Positions 16,401-23,465 of a stretch of DNA of 50,054 nucleotides are shown piece by piece. Below the pieces are notes generated by a model. It made no database searches. It was not told the origin of the DNA and saw only the letters and a program-made list of their open reading frames with translations. Origin of the DNA: JBBTTE01 sp038064395. Lineage in GTDB: Bacteria; Patescibacteriota; Saccharimonadia; Saccharimonadales; UBA4665. A program made the translations under genes and the position numbers. Numbering within the stretch: position 1 is the first letter of the stretch; each line of letters begins with the position of its first letter. The stretch lies in NCBI GenBank assembly GCA_038064395.1, contig JBBTTE010000005.1, forward strand, positions 1 to 50,054. Reading direction: 5' to 3'.

Positions 16401-16657
16401 GTCAGGTTGCCTATGCCGAAGGATCTGGGGCAACCATCTTCAATACCAAGACGGCGGAAGATTCGGCTCTCAGCACAGAACACGTAGTAATAGTGTCAGA
16501 TCTTCCGACTTCAAAGGTCTACAGCCTCCAGCCAATATCGCGTGATCGCTCTGGAAATCAAGGCTCAGGCGAGGTGCAGCCGGCGATTATTGGCAGGGCA
16601 TCTGACAGTGTTCTGACAATCGTTCTCAACATACTTAAGAGAGTCTTTGGTATCTAG
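10499..16657 (+). CDS. Giant exported surface protein: split LamG domain with a 14-blade repeat array, then FN3-like modules
   Basis: The protein has 2052 aa. A basic, His-rich N-region of about 95 residues precedes a hydrophobic signal (about 99-117) with a plausible cleavage site after VHA (122). A LamG/concanavalin-like domain begins at about 160. At residue 294 it is interrupted by fourteen ~50-aa repeats (to 995) and resumes with SWHHLAATYDGTTMKLYIDG and SLDEVRISDAAR (to about 1083). A WHWDD beta-domain, Ig-like repeats with DNAGNVTSS, and several FN3-like modules (about 1480-2030) follow, ending in a short amphipathic C-terminal segment. No sortase motif is present. It is probably secreted or surface-attached, for adhesion to a host cell or glycan. 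An AAGGTGG Shine-Dalgarno site and a TATAAT box (10465-10470) lie upstream. It runs directly into a MacB-like ABC transporter. Confidence 0.85.
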   Translation: MSQKSKQKNTLRGMKSWAISRSRRLVKTGVKLVAVSTRRIIFLSRRYAFVVWLLSLKHGARTYKFTHHHVAQRPHEHLLSRWVWYHNWHTYKRHGHVHFSILAIYTLFITGLMLSAYQNVHALSDLSDSWDFSSAAPYALDSGIETNGSVARLKAQNYTSDAETKALYHLDETTGSAVSDSSANSNNATLAGSASWTVGNLNNALALNGTNNNLAAPDTASLSLTQNNSLEAWTKFDTAFSAGSHDRKQGVVDKGAYKLYYDQETGKATYELANSTANTWTQQAGNDIKGSWDLNGKLAITAQVVIGSNLYVGLGNAAGDAEVWKWDGTIWSQVGGDGKNSSWADQTYENVTMAANGNTLYAGLGIGTGDAEMWSCDTATGCSAWTKIGGDGINSSWAVNTYESVDSMTVMGGNLYAGLGRTANDARIYRWNGSTWTWVGGFGIGGPYNAFTTGYEAVTTLANDGTNVYAGFGNTAGDGDVWRLTGTTWTQIGGDALNSGWAAATIEQIMAMYYQGGTLYAATGTTAGDGNVWSWNGTAWTKIGGDTVNSSWAAATYEGAYSLTGDGTNIYTGLGTTAGDNEVWRWGGATWTKIGGDALNSSFTSTHIAVQSMVYGNSTLYTGITATANNAEVWTYSGSTWTRIGGGYINSSWGFFNLQNVETMTVSGEYMYAGTGNTVAGNAQIWRFDGSNWVIVGGQGISGSWAANAYENVLSMVSYGGNLYVGLGTTANDAEVWRYNGTSWTQVGGDSLNSSWGAGYEEVSSLSTYGGNLYAGIANSANDAEVWRYNGTAWTKIGGDSTNSGWTTNYERVSSMGVYNGQLYAGLGVTAGDAEVWTWNGTAWSKVGGDGVGSSWNTNYEQVESMLPFNGKLYAGLGNSTGDAEVWEYNGTAWTQVGGDGLSSSWLDGQYEQAKTLMAYNGKLYAGLGNTAGDGEIWELDNGAWSKVAGGSVNSSWAAGSVETVQSFSAYKGKLYAGLGNTANTDASVWSYGNNGFLQSSTSSQDTSWHHLAATYDGTTMKLYIDGSLNAQANISLSMPDTVQPLLVGSTLGTTESGVAQGFFSGSLDEVRISDAARSSFTTEPYLSTVQTITLADSVRQSGVWHWDDFDTSETTNGGTITYRLSDDDGATWKYWNGSAWVLSSSTSEAVSASVVDANILTFPVTFSGIKWQAILLGNGDQRVTLNSVTLSSTSDINAPATNASSIDALKANGGSSLASNAWTNGSSPYFSWTAGSDGEAGIKGYCLYLGTDNTADPVTTKGLLGATPVATGNHCQFIVGAENIDTATAGYMATALTTSNAPYYLTIKAIDNAGNVTSSSTQFQFRFDNTPPTNPSFITAPSGFINTKTATLTWPTSGGSAPADPNSGLAGLQYRIGASSWYGDSHSGTGDFNDLLSNDGSYSTINTPDFANIIEGVNNVYFRTWDQAGNVTSSYVTAALKVNTSGAPSEPQSLIASPSTNTTNAFSFSWDEPNTFVGDANNITYCYTINTLPSDSTCTYTNSGSTSLGSGPYATQPGTNTFYLVARDESSNINYANYATVDFTANTPSPGIPLNMDVVDVSIKATNNWRLALTWETPTYVGSGIASYKVYRSTNNVNFSFVGSSSSTTYIDAGLNQIRYYYRVRACDSTNNCGADSAVINQLPTGKFTTPALIVSEPAADDITTKKARVMWSTDRSSDSKIAIGTTSGQYSSSEVGNSAQVSAHKIDLDNLSAGTTYYYVAKWTDEDGNTGTSQEYSFTTSPAPTLKEVASSRVSLSTAGIQFTSKNATKVVVHYGKTEAFGGIKTINTSLSESSYAIDLAGLDDGSKYYYKLVSYDSEDNSYTGNTASFTTPSRPRILNLRFQPVAGEPTSTQSITWDTNVPASSTVSYGRVGGASVDTLVPDLVTSHTVVIRDLEDNSEYTLVAQSRDADGNLAISDSQTFRTALDTRPPKISNVVAEAGVRGVGAEARGQVVVSWHTDEPSTSQVAYAEGSGATIFNTKTAEDSALSTEHVVIVSDLPTSKVYSLQPISRDRSGNQGSGEVQPAIIGRASDSVLTIVLNILKRVFGI
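11378..13483 (+). repeat. Fourteen tandem ~150-bp coding repeats (beta-propeller-like blades)
   Basis: Residues 294-995 of the giant protein contain 14 consecutive units of about 50 aa. The consensus is (Y)E.V.SM....G.LYAGLG.TAGDAEVW..NGT.WT.(I/V)GGD..NSSW. Units 9-14 are the most alike at DNA level (for example the segment encoding LYAGLGNTAGD), which suggests recent tandem duplication. Each unit has four strand-like segments, as a propeller blade would. Fourteen blades would make two 7-bladed propellers (inference). Confidence 0.9.
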
Positions 16658-16658
16658 T

Positions 16659-17441
16659 ATGCCTACATCCAAAGTACTCATCAAAGCCACGGGACTTAAT
16701 CAAGACTTTGTTGTCGGCAAGGAGACCATATCAGTTCTCAAGAATGTGAACTTCGAAATAGCTGACAATACCTTTAACATAGTCTATGGTCAATCCGGTT
16801 CAGGTAAGTCGACGTTACTGAATATTTTGACTGGTCTTCAGCGGCCTAGCACTGGTAATATTTCCTTCAACGATGAAGATATATATTCTTATGACTCAGA
16901 TAAACTAGCTAGGTTTAGGGCATCTAGGATCGGTATTGTGTACCAGCAAAACTATTGGGTCCAGAGCTTAAATGTAGTCGAAAATGTAGCGATGCCGTTA
17001 TTCTTCCTTGGATACGAACAGTCTTTGGCGAAGGAGATGGCATTAATTTCATTAGAGCGTGTCGACATGGTCAAGTATGCCAAGCAGAATCCGGCCTTGT
17101 TGTCGGGTGGTGAGCAGCAGCGTATTTCGATGGCCAGAGCACTTGTTAATGACCCGTTGTTTATCATTGCTGATGAGCCAACAGGTAGCTTAGATAGCAA
17201 GAACGGCGACATGATAATGGACTTGCTTAGTAAGTCCTATACAGAGTCACTTAGGACGGTTATATTGGTGACTCACAATATGGAGTATCTGCCCCTGGCT
17301 GATCATTTGCTTCACATTCAAGATGGTGAAGTGCAAGAGCTCAAGCACAACACAATTCAAGCTACCACTAATGCGTTGATGAAAGAGATGAAAGATCGAA
17401 TAGACAAGTTGGCAGCTACCAAGAAACGGTCTGGGTCGTGA
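16659..17441 (+). CDS. ABC transporter ATP-binding protein, MacB/LolD type
   Basis: The protein has 260 aa from the ATG at 16659, one base after the giant-protein stop. An upstream in-frame TTG would overlap that gene. Walker A GQSGSGKST (44-52), signature LSGGEQQR, Walker B LFIIADEPTGSLDS and the H-loop VTHN are all intact. It belongs to the MacB/LolD/FtsE-like class that pairs with a mechanotransmission permease. With the next gene (1 nt apart) it forms one transporter. Immediate linkage to the exported giant protein suggests a role in releasing, localising or maintaining surface proteins, but this class also exports peptides and drugs. Confidence 0.9.
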   Translation: MPTSKVLIKATGLNQDFVVGKETISVLKNVNFEIADNTFNIVYGQSGSGKSTLLNILTGLQRPSTGNISFNDEDIYSYDSDKLARFRASRIGIVYQQNYWVQSLNVVENVAMPLFFLGYEQSLAKEMALISLERVDMVKYAKQNPALLSGGEQQRISMARALVNDPLFIIADEPTGSLDSKNGDMIMDLLSKSYTESLRTVILVTHNMEYLPLADHLLHIQDGEVQELKHNTIQATTNALMKEMKDRIDKLAATKKRSGS

Positions 17442-17442
17442 T

Positions 17443-18675
17443 ATGAGCAAACGCAAAGTACCTACCAACAAGCAAAAAATACATGTAGTTTCTTCACGCA
17501 CCTTAATTCATATTGCGTGGCGTAATATGGTAAGCAAGAAGCTTCGAACATTCTTGACGCTGTTTGGGATTATCATTGGAATCGGTGCCATCTTCTTCTT
17601 GCTGTCTTTTGGTATTGGCTTGCAGAATCTTGTTACAGAGCAAGTGATAGGCAACCAGTCCATTAAGTCAGTCGATATTAGTACACCCAACTCCAAGCTA
17701 ATTAAGCTAGACATTGCTAGTGTTGAGAAGATACGCAATCTGCCACACGTTCAGAAAGCCGGAACTCAATTTTCTTTCCCAGGTAGCCTGAAGCAGAAGG
17801 GCAGCGAAGTTGACACTGTGGCCTATGGCGTTGACACTAACTACCTATCTTTAACTGATTTGAGCTTAACGTCAGGAAGATTACTGAATAAAGCGGACAA
17901 CAAGGCAATTCTTATCAATCAAGCTGCTAGAGCTGCGGTTGGATTCAAGTCAGACAAAGATGCGCTCAACAAGCAAATAACTCTCTATATACCTCTCAAC
18001 GGTGCTAGCCCCAAACAACAGTCAATAGAGAATCAGTACACTGTAGTCGGTATTATTGGTTCAGGCTCTGGCAGTGAGGTGTTTGTGCCTAGCTTCTTGT
18101 TTGAGGCAGCCGGTGTGTCTGTCTATACCCAAGTTAAGCTAATTGCCGATGACTCTAAGAATGTCTCGGACTTGCGTCGCCAGATTGAAAGTTATGGGTT
18201 TGAGACTATGTCGCCGAATGACACAATTGATCAAATCAATCAGATTTTTAAGTTTTTCAACCTGATTCTGGTCGGCTTCGGTGCGATTGGTATGATTGTG
18301 GCCGTCCTCGGGATGTTCAACACCCTTACTATCTCACTAATTGAGAGAACAAAGGAGATAGGTCTAATGATGGCGCTTGGTGCTAGGAACCGAGACATGA
18401 GTCGATTGTTTATGTTTGAGGCCGCACTGTTGTCGGTAGTCGGAGCATCGATCGGCATCTTTATGGCTATTATTTCGGGGGCTATTGTAAACGTCTTCAT
18501 GAACGGCTTCGCGCATCGGCGCGGTGTCAAAGATAGCTTCAATCTTTTTGCTACGCCACTCTGGCTAATCCTTGCCCTGATAGGCTTCATGCTTATTGTC
18601 GGCTTCTTAGTGGCGCTCTTCCCAGCCAAGCGAGCCAAGCATATTAATCCGATTGACGCATTGCGCCGAGAGTAG
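17443..18675 (+). CDS. ABC transporter permease, MacB/FtsX family
   Basis: The 410-aa protein has the MacB topology. One N-terminal helix (RTFLTLFGIIIGIGAIFFLLSF) is followed by a MacB periplasmic-core-like extracytoplasmic domain (about 65-255) and three C-terminal FtsX helices: ILVGFGAIGMIVAVLGMFNTL, LSVVGASIGIFMAIISGAIV and LWLILALIGFMLIVGFLVALFPA. The motif ERTKEIGLMMALGA after the second helix is typical of the family. It partners with the ATPase one nucleotide upstream. In monoderm-type cells such transporters work without an outer-membrane partner. Its substrate is unknown. Confidence 0.9.
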   Translation: MSKRKVPTNKQKIHVVSSRTLIHIAWRNMVSKKLRTFLTLFGIIIGIGAIFFLLSFGIGLQNLVTEQVIGNQSIKSVDISTPNSKLIKLDIASVEKIRNLPHVQKAGTQFSFPGSLKQKGSEVDTVAYGVDTNYLSLTDLSLTSGRLLNKADNKAILINQAARAAVGFKSDKDALNKQITLYIPLNGASPKQQSIENQYTVVGIIGSGSGSEVFVPSFLFEAAGVSVYTQVKLIADDSKNVSDLRRQIESYGFETMSPNDTIDQINQIFKFFNLILVGFGAIGMIVAVLGMFNTLTISLIERTKEIGLMMALGARNRDMSRLFMFEAALLSVVGASIGIFMAIISGAIVNVFMNGFAHRRGVKDSFNLFATPLWLILALIGFMLIVGFLVALFPAKRAKHINPIDALRRE

Positions 18676-18697
18676 AAGCTGACTGAATACTGATAAT

Positions 18698-18772
18698 TGG
18701 CAGGGGCACGTGGAATCGAACCACGATCTAAGGTTTTGGAGACCTTTATACTAACCGTTGTACTATGCCCCT
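18698..18772 (-). tRNA. tRNA-Trp (CCA), CCA tail encoded
   Basis: On the minus strand: acceptor AGGGGCA/TGCCCCT, discriminator G and encoded CCA. The anticodon loop CTCCAAA between AAGGT and ACCTT gives CCA (tryptophan). The T arm is CGTGG-TTCGATT-CCACG. Confidence 0.95.
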
Positions 18773-18865
18773 ATGACTAGCAGGCTCTATCATATGTCAA
18801 AACGTAAGAATTGTCATCTGTTTATGCTTTCAAAAAGGGTCAAAATCTGCTATAAATGAAGGACT

Positions 18866-19525
18866 ATGGCCAAGATCTACCCAACCAAACCTTTCCTTTT
18901 GTTATTCTATGGCTACCCCGGTGCGGGTAAAACTTACTTTGCACGACAGTTTTGTGACAATGTTCAGGCGGCTCATCTTCAGTCAGACAAGATCCGCGGT
19001 GAGCTATTCGAGGCGCCTCGCTATGACAAGCAAGAGAATGACATTGTTGAGCAATTGATGAACTACATGAGCGAAGAGTTCTTGTCGGCTGGCCTGAGTG
19101 TTGCCTATGACGTTAATGCGATGCGTGTTAAGCAGCGCAAGGCGCTGTATGCTATGGCGCACCGTCTTGGCGCTCAACCGCTGCTTGTCTGGTTCCAGAT
19201 GGATCCTGACACGGCCTTCTCGCGCAACATCAAGCGCGATCGTCGTCGAGCCGATGATAAGTACGCTTCAGCTTGGGATCGAACTACTTACGAGAACGTC
19301 CTTGGTCATATGCAGAACCCGACTCACGGCGAAGACTACGTTGTAATTAGCGGTAAGCACCTATTTAATATGCAGCAGAGCGCGGTTGTTAGTAAGCTAC
19401 GCAGCAAAGGCGTCTTGGATCACGACGACGCTAGTTCACGAGTTATCAAGCCAGGCCTAGTCAATCTCATTCCCAAGAACCAAGGTCGCTACGACGCTAC
19501 AAGACGCAATATCTCGATACGTTAA
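18866..19525 (+). CDS. P-loop kinase of the AAA_33 (zeta-toxin/PNK-like) group
   Basis: The protein has 219 aa. Walker A GYPGAGKTYFA (16-26) is followed by LQSDKIRGELF, where the aspartate occupies the acceptor-phosphate site of zeta-toxin and polynucleotide-kinase-like enzymes. A lid with RNIKRDRRRADDKY (about 120-133) comes next. It probably phosphorylates a small molecule or nucleic-acid end; the substrate is unknown. No antitoxin-like partner is adjacent. A TATAAA box ends 9 nt before the ATG, so the mRNA is probably leaderless or nearly so. The YgjP-type peptidase gene follows 17 nt downstream. Confidence 0.7.
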   Translation: MAKIYPTKPFLLLFYGYPGAGKTYFARQFCDNVQAAHLQSDKIRGELFEAPRYDKQENDIVEQLMNYMSEEFLSAGLSVAYDVNAMRVKQRKALYAMAHRLGAQPLLVWFQMDPDTAFSRNIKRDRRRADDKYASAWDRTTYENVLGHMQNPTHGEDYVVISGKHLFNMQQSAVVSKLRSKGVLDHDDASSRVIKPGLVNLIPKNQGRYDATRRNISIR

Positions 19526-19542
19526 GACCGAGAGGTCAAGCC

Positions 19543-20268
19543 ATGCCAAGCAAAGAATTCATACTAGACGATCTGGTGGTCACAGTCTACAAGCGCCGAA
19601 CTAGCCGTAACCTTAGGCTTAGCATTGCACCCAATGGCAAGGTCAGGGTTAGCATACCAGCTTGGGCACCCTACGGTGCTGGTGTTAAGTTTGCTAAGTC
19701 ACGGGCGGCTTGGATTCGTGAACAACAAACCGCTGTTAAGGTGCTGGCTGACGGACAGGCAATTGGCAAGGCGCATCACCTACAGTTCGTTCCGAAGCCA
19801 GGCGTTATCAAAGTTACCAGTCGCGTTTATGACACGACCGTGACTGTGACTTTTCCAAATACTATGGACACTGCCAGCTCAGCCGTACAAAAAGTCGCTG
19901 TCGAAGCCAGCATACGTGCCTTACGCGCCCAGAGTGAGCAATTATTGCCGCAACGTCTAGCAAGTCTGGCCGAAGTTCATGGGTTTAAGTACAAGAGTAT
20001 CGCCGTTAAGCGCCTGAAGAGCCGTTGGGGCAGTTGCGATCACGAGACAAACATAGTGCTCAATCTGTTCTTGATGCAATTACCATGGGAGCTAATCGAC
20101 TACGTCCTGATGCACGAACTTACGCACACTAACATTCTTAGGCATGGTAAAGATTTTTGGGATGAGATGGCAAAAGTTTTGCCGAATACCCCAGCACTCA
20201 AGAAAGAATTACGCCATCACCAGCCGATATTAAATGGTTTCGGCCAAAATGACGAATCTGTGGCATAA
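19543..20268 (+). CDS. YgjP/DUF45-family (M48-like) zinc metallopeptidase
   Basis: The protein has 241 aa. The C-terminal half carries the family block RLKSRWGSCD....LNLFLMQLP..LIDYVLMHELTHT....HGKDFW. Zinc ligands H191, H195 and H201 and catalytic E192 are all present. The N-terminal part is a beta-rich substrate-binding region with RKSRN-like basic residues. It is cytoplasmic with no signal peptide. The function of the family is poorly defined; it is often next to restriction or housekeeping genes. It probably shares a transcript with the preceding kinase. Confidence 0.85.
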   Translation: MPSKEFILDDLVVTVYKRRTSRNLRLSIAPNGKVRVSIPAWAPYGAGVKFAKSRAAWIREQQTAVKVLADGQAIGKAHHLQFVPKPGVIKVTSRVYDTTVTVTFPNTMDTASSAVQKVAVEASIRALRAQSEQLLPQRLASLAEVHGFKYKSIAVKRLKSRWGSCDHETNIVLNLFLMQLPWELIDYVLMHELTHTNILRHGKDFWDEMAKVLPNTPALKKELRHHQPILNGFGQNDESVA

Positions 20269-20280
20269 TAGACATTGAAT

Positions 20281-21390
20281 ATGACACCCAAGCCCAAAGC
20301 TGGTGCAACAAACACCAAAAAAGAAGAACTCGAGCATCAACGACTCGCCAGTCTGATTAACAGCATGGCTGATGCTGTAATAGCTGTAGATGAAAACGTT
20401 GTGATTGTGATGTTTAACGGCGCGGCGCTTAACATTCTCGACGTTAACTCAATAAAAGTAGGCATCAACCTCGGCGATGTGTTCGACCCAATAGATAAAG
20501 CAGGCAAAGCACAGGACATCGTGGAGATGATCAAAGGCATCAAAGTTCCATACACCAGCCGTGACTTAAGGCTTCAGTACTCGGACGGAAGCTACGTCAA
20601 TCTCTATACCAGTATTGCACCCGTTCACCTTGGTTATGGAGCTACTGGTCAAAAGGGTTTTGTTCTCCTGATTCGTGATATAACCAGAGAAAAATCACTG
20701 GAGAACGAGCGAGATGAGTTCATTAGCGTCGTCAGCCACGAACTTAGGACGCCAATCGCAATTGCTGAGGGCAACTTAGGCAATGCTCAGTTCATTGCAG
20801 ACAACTCCGGGGACATCAGCTCAATTAAGCAAGCTCTCAAAGAAGCACATAACCAGGTGCTCTTCCTGTCTGATATGATTAACGACCTTTCGACGCTTAG
20901 CAGGGCAGAGCGTGGAAAGTTGGAGGTTGAGGTAATCGCAATTAATGTTCACGACCTGGTAACTCAGCTTAGCAAGAGCTACGAACCACAGGCTGCTGCC
21001 AAGGGACTTAAACTAAACACTGTGCTTGATCCCAAGCTAGAGTTGCTGCATTCTAGTGAGCTCTATGTTAGAGAGATCCTACAGAACTTCATAACTAACG
21101 CCATCAAATACACCGATAAAGGCCATGTTACCCTTCAAGCGGATGCAGTTAAGGGCGGTGTCCGCTTCATCGTCGAGGATACAGGTATTGGTATTGGTAA
21201 GAGTGATCAAGAACAAGTCTTTGACAAGTTCTTCCGCTCCGAGGACTTTCGTACGCGCAAGGTTAACGGCACAGGACTTGGTCTATATGTAACAATGAAG
21301 CTAACCAGGCTCATCAACGCCGACATTGAGCTTAAGAGCGAGCTCGACAAGGGCTCATCCTTCGTCATCACTATCCCTGATATGCAGTAA
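20281..21390 (+). CDS. Cytoplasmic PAS-domain sensor histidine kinase
   Basis: The protein has 369 aa from the ATG at 20281. A PAS domain lies at about 15-135 (SMADAVIAVDENVVIVMFNGAALNIL, then LIRDITREK). HisKA follows with the phospho-acceptor H153 in FISVVSHELRTPIA. The HATPase region has N-box NFITNAIKY, G1 VEDTGIGIG, F-box VFDKFFRSED and G2 NGTGLGLYV. No membrane segment is predicted, so it should sense an intracellular signal. No response regulator is in the window, making it an orphan kinase here. An extended -10 (TGGCATAAT, 20261-20269) precedes it by 11 nt. It is convergent with the GT2 gene. Confidence 0.92.
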   Translation: MTPKPKAGATNTKKEELEHQRLASLINSMADAVIAVDENVVIVMFNGAALNILDVNSIKVGINLGDVFDPIDKAGKAQDIVEMIKGIKVPYTSRDLRLQYSDGSYVNLYTSIAPVHLGYGATGQKGFVLLIRDITREKSLENERDEFISVVSHELRTPIAIAEGNLGNAQFIADNSGDISSIKQALKEAHNQVLFLSDMINDLSTLSRAERGKLEVEVIAINVHDLVTQLSKSYEPQAAAKGLKLNTVLDPKLELLHSSELYVREILQNFITNAIKYTDKGHVTLQADAVKGGVRFIVEDTGIGIGKSDQEQVFDKFFRSEDFRTRKVNGTGLGLYVTMKLTRLINADIELKSELDKGSSFVITIPDMQ

Positions 21391-21392
21391 CT

Positions 21393-22898
21393 CTAGACCT
21401 TAGGCAGGCTTGGAATAACGCGCATAATGGGTATGCAGACATTGCGACCCTTCCAATTGACTTCAGAGAATTCATATTGCCACATTGAGTAGTTAAGAAG
21501 CCATATATCGTATAGTGCCGCTGGTACCGGCAACCAAATCGACCTGAGCATAAACTTGCGATATGTCAGGCTGAAGACTTTGCTATATACCAGCGATTGA
21601 AGACACACTATAACGCCAGCTAGCACAGCCAATATCCAAGCCGAAGATAGCAGACTAACGAACAGCAAGACGGCTGGCCAAACAAAAACCGCAAACTCAA
21701 TCAAACTAATCAAAATAACAAGCTCAAGTCTACGGTGAAGCTGAGGGTAGCGTGTTCTAATAGCTGTGCTAAGTTGCTCCTCGGGGCTTTTGCTGCTGGT
21801 TATGGCCATTTGCTCGCTGGCCTGCAAGAAGCTGTAACCATCTCCCTTGCTAGCGGCTTGATGGGCGAAGTAACTCTCTGGCACGGGCTGTCTAATAACG
21901 GCCGCAAAACCACCACTAGCTTGCAAAGCCTGACGACTGATTAGCCAGCAAGTGCTAAGTACGGGTGGGCGTCTGAATAGCTTACGTGGCAGGGCTATTT
22001 CCCACGCATAGCGGTTTGGTTGAGTCAGTAACTCAGTCGGACTCCAGCCACGGGGTAGTGAGTTCTTAGGAATCAGACTTATCATGGTTTTTTGCTTTTG
22101 CAGTATAGCCTCTACCAGTATTCTTAAGCTGTCAGGCTGGAATCTTACATCTACACCACAGAACAACAATAGTGAGCCATTAGCTGTCTCAGATAGTTGT
22201 TGGTAAGCATAGTTCTTGGCCAACCATTTGTCAGGCGGTGTTTTGCCAGCAATGAATCTGACTCCATCGTGGGCAAATCCACGAATTATTTCTGGTGTTC
22301 GCTTGTTCTGTGAGCAATCATCTAGCACCAGAATCTCAAGTTTGGGATATGTGCTGCGTAGCAGTGACTCCAAGCAAGCCTTAAGCTCTTCTGTTTCGTT
22401 ACGTGCTGGGATTGCTACTGTTAGGCTTGGCAGATCTTTGTCTGCGAAGGTCTCTGTTAGCTTGGGCAACACGGTCTTCCTTAAATGTCTTATTGTCGAT
22501 GCAAGCAGAACAAATACACTGCAGAGCTGAATTGCCGCTAACAGGTAATACAAAGATAAAGAAGTTATGTGAAGCTCGGTGGTTATCCAGGCGCAAACAA
22601 TAACAAAGAACTGAGTACTTATCAGCCCAATGCTTGTCCGAAGTGAGGAGTGGTAAAGATAGTCTGCTTGAGTTCGTCCTTTGATTAGCCTAGACAGGTT
22701 AATCAGCCTATAGATTCCTAGTATTGCTATAAGTACTGACCATAGCTTCAGATCTTGAGCCATCAGTATGATTAGTAATGCAATGCTACCTAGTAGCAAA
22801 ACACTAGCATAGGCCTTTCTGAAGCGCCACATCAAGGGCAACCAGATGCAAAGCTCCAGGGCAGTCAATGCCACAAATAATTCAAGCACAAGCTTCAT
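21393..22898 (-). CDS. Membrane-bound family 2 glycosyltransferase
   Basis: The 501-aa protein has four or five N-terminal membrane segments (1-135). A GT-A family 2 domain (about 155-380) follows: SLTVAIPARNETEELKACLESLL, VLDDCSQN, LLLFCGVDVRF (DxD-like) and a Q/RxxRW-like region (IRTRYPQLHRR). Two or three further C-terminal helices end the protein. It probably transfers a sugar to a lipid or polymer acceptor at the membrane, as in envelope polysaccharide synthesis. It stands alone on the minus strand, with an A/T-rich region shared with secE upstream. Donor and acceptor are unknown. Confidence 0.85.
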   Translation of the reverse strand: MKLVLELFVALTALELCIWLPLMWRFRKAYASVLLLGSIALLIILMAQDLKLWSVLIAILGIYRLINLSRLIKGRTQADYLYHSSLRTSIGLISTQFFVIVCAWITTELHITSLSLYYLLAAIQLCSVFVLLASTIRHLRKTVLPKLTETFADKDLPSLTVAIPARNETEELKACLESLLRSTYPKLEILVLDDCSQNKRTPEIIRGFAHDGVRFIAGKTPPDKWLAKNYAYQQLSETANGSLLLFCGVDVRFQPDSLRILVEAILQKQKTMISLIPKNSLPRGWSPTELLTQPNRYAWEIALPRKLFRRPPVLSTCWLISRQALQASGGFAAVIRQPVPESYFAHQAASKGDGYSFLQASEQMAITSSKSPEEQLSTAIRTRYPQLHRRLELVILISLIEFAVFVWPAVLLFVSLLSSAWILAVLAGVIVCLQSLVYSKVFSLTYRKFMLRSIWLPVPAALYDIWLLNYSMWQYEFSEVNWKGRNVCIPIMRVIPSLPKV

Positions 22899-22924
22899 AT
22901 GCTCCTAACTATAGCAAATTGTAC

Positions 22925-22953
22925 TTGACCTCTGTGAGTTAGCCTGCTATGCT
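22925..22953 (+). promoter_or_regulatory. secE-nusG promoter
   Basis: TTGACC (22925-22930), a 17-nt spacer, then TATGCT (22948-22953). The predicted start is near 22960, so the terminator-like hairpin at 22965 forms almost at the 5' end of the RNA. Confidence 0.7.
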
Positions 22954-22964
22954 TGACACAAGTT

Positions 22965-22989
22965 GCCTACAAATCTATGTAGGCTTTTT
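22965..22989 (+). terminator. Terminator-like hairpin in the secE leader
   Basis: GCCTAC/GTAGGC 6-bp stem with an 8-nt loop, followed by TTTTT. It lies between the promoter and the secE Shine-Dalgarno site. It could terminate leftover transcripts or attenuate secE-nusG. Confidence 0.55.
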
Positions 22990-23020
22990 GTTTGGATTAA
23001 ATCCGAAGGAGTTTCAACAA

Positions 23021-23446
23021 ATGGCCGAAACCAAGCCAACTAAGAAGACCAAGCGTCTAGTTAAGAATCCAGAGACGTTTCGCGAGCGAGCTGTTAAGGC
23101 AGCTGAGACTTCTGATAAGCCCAAGAAGACCGCTCGTCTCAGGCAAGCCGGCGGCAAGGTCGCACGTCCAGTCACTAAGCCTGTACGTGTAGTTGCCTCG
23201 GCCAAAGTCTTCCGCCGCAAGCCATTCATTTGGCTCAAGAAGCCGCTAAGCTTCATCGGCAAAGTCCTTGTCCCAGTCTACTTCCGCAACAGCTGGAAAG
23301 AACTGAAGCTAGTAACCTGGCCTAACTGGAAGCAGAGCCGACAGTTAACATTTGCAGTTATTGTGTTTGCCATCATATTCGGTGTAATTATTGCCGTCGT
23401 TGACTATGGCCTGGACAAATTATTTAGAAACATACTATTAAAGTAA
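23021..23446 (+). CDS. secE: Preprotein translocase subunit SecE with a long basic N-terminal extension
   Basis: The protein has 141 aa from the ATG at 23021, chosen because GAAGGAG (23005-23011) stands 9 nt before it. The upstream in-frame ATG at 22949 lies inside the -10 box. The C-terminal 60 residues are the conserved SecE core: SWKELKLVTWPNWKQSRQLT, then a single membrane helix (FAVIVFAIIFGVIIAVVDYGL). The first ~85 residues are Lys/Arg/Ala-rich and probably disordered, much longer than in typical single-helix SecE. SecE clamps SecY in the translocon. It is co-transcribed with nusG, as in most bacteria. Confidence 0.93.
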   Translation: MAETKPTKKTKRLVKNPETFRERAVKAAETSDKPKKTARLRQAGGKVARPVTKPVRVVASAKVFRRKPFIWLKKPLSFIGKVLVPVYFRNSWKELKLVTWPNWKQSRQLTFAVIVFAIIFGVIIAVVDYGLDKLFRNILLK

Positions 23447-23465
23447 GGGATAACAGAGATATATT

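Noticed and set aside
17439..17441. Possibility of a recoded TGA (code 25) CPR lineage
   Set aside because: TGA ends the ABC ATPase here and cysS at 42570-42572 at the expected protein lengths, and no gene needs TGA read-through.
22949..23020. N-terminal extension of SecE from the ATG at 22949
   Set aside because: The ATG lies within the -10 box, and the frame would have to cross a terminator hairpin. The ATG at 23021 has a good Shine-Dalgarno site.
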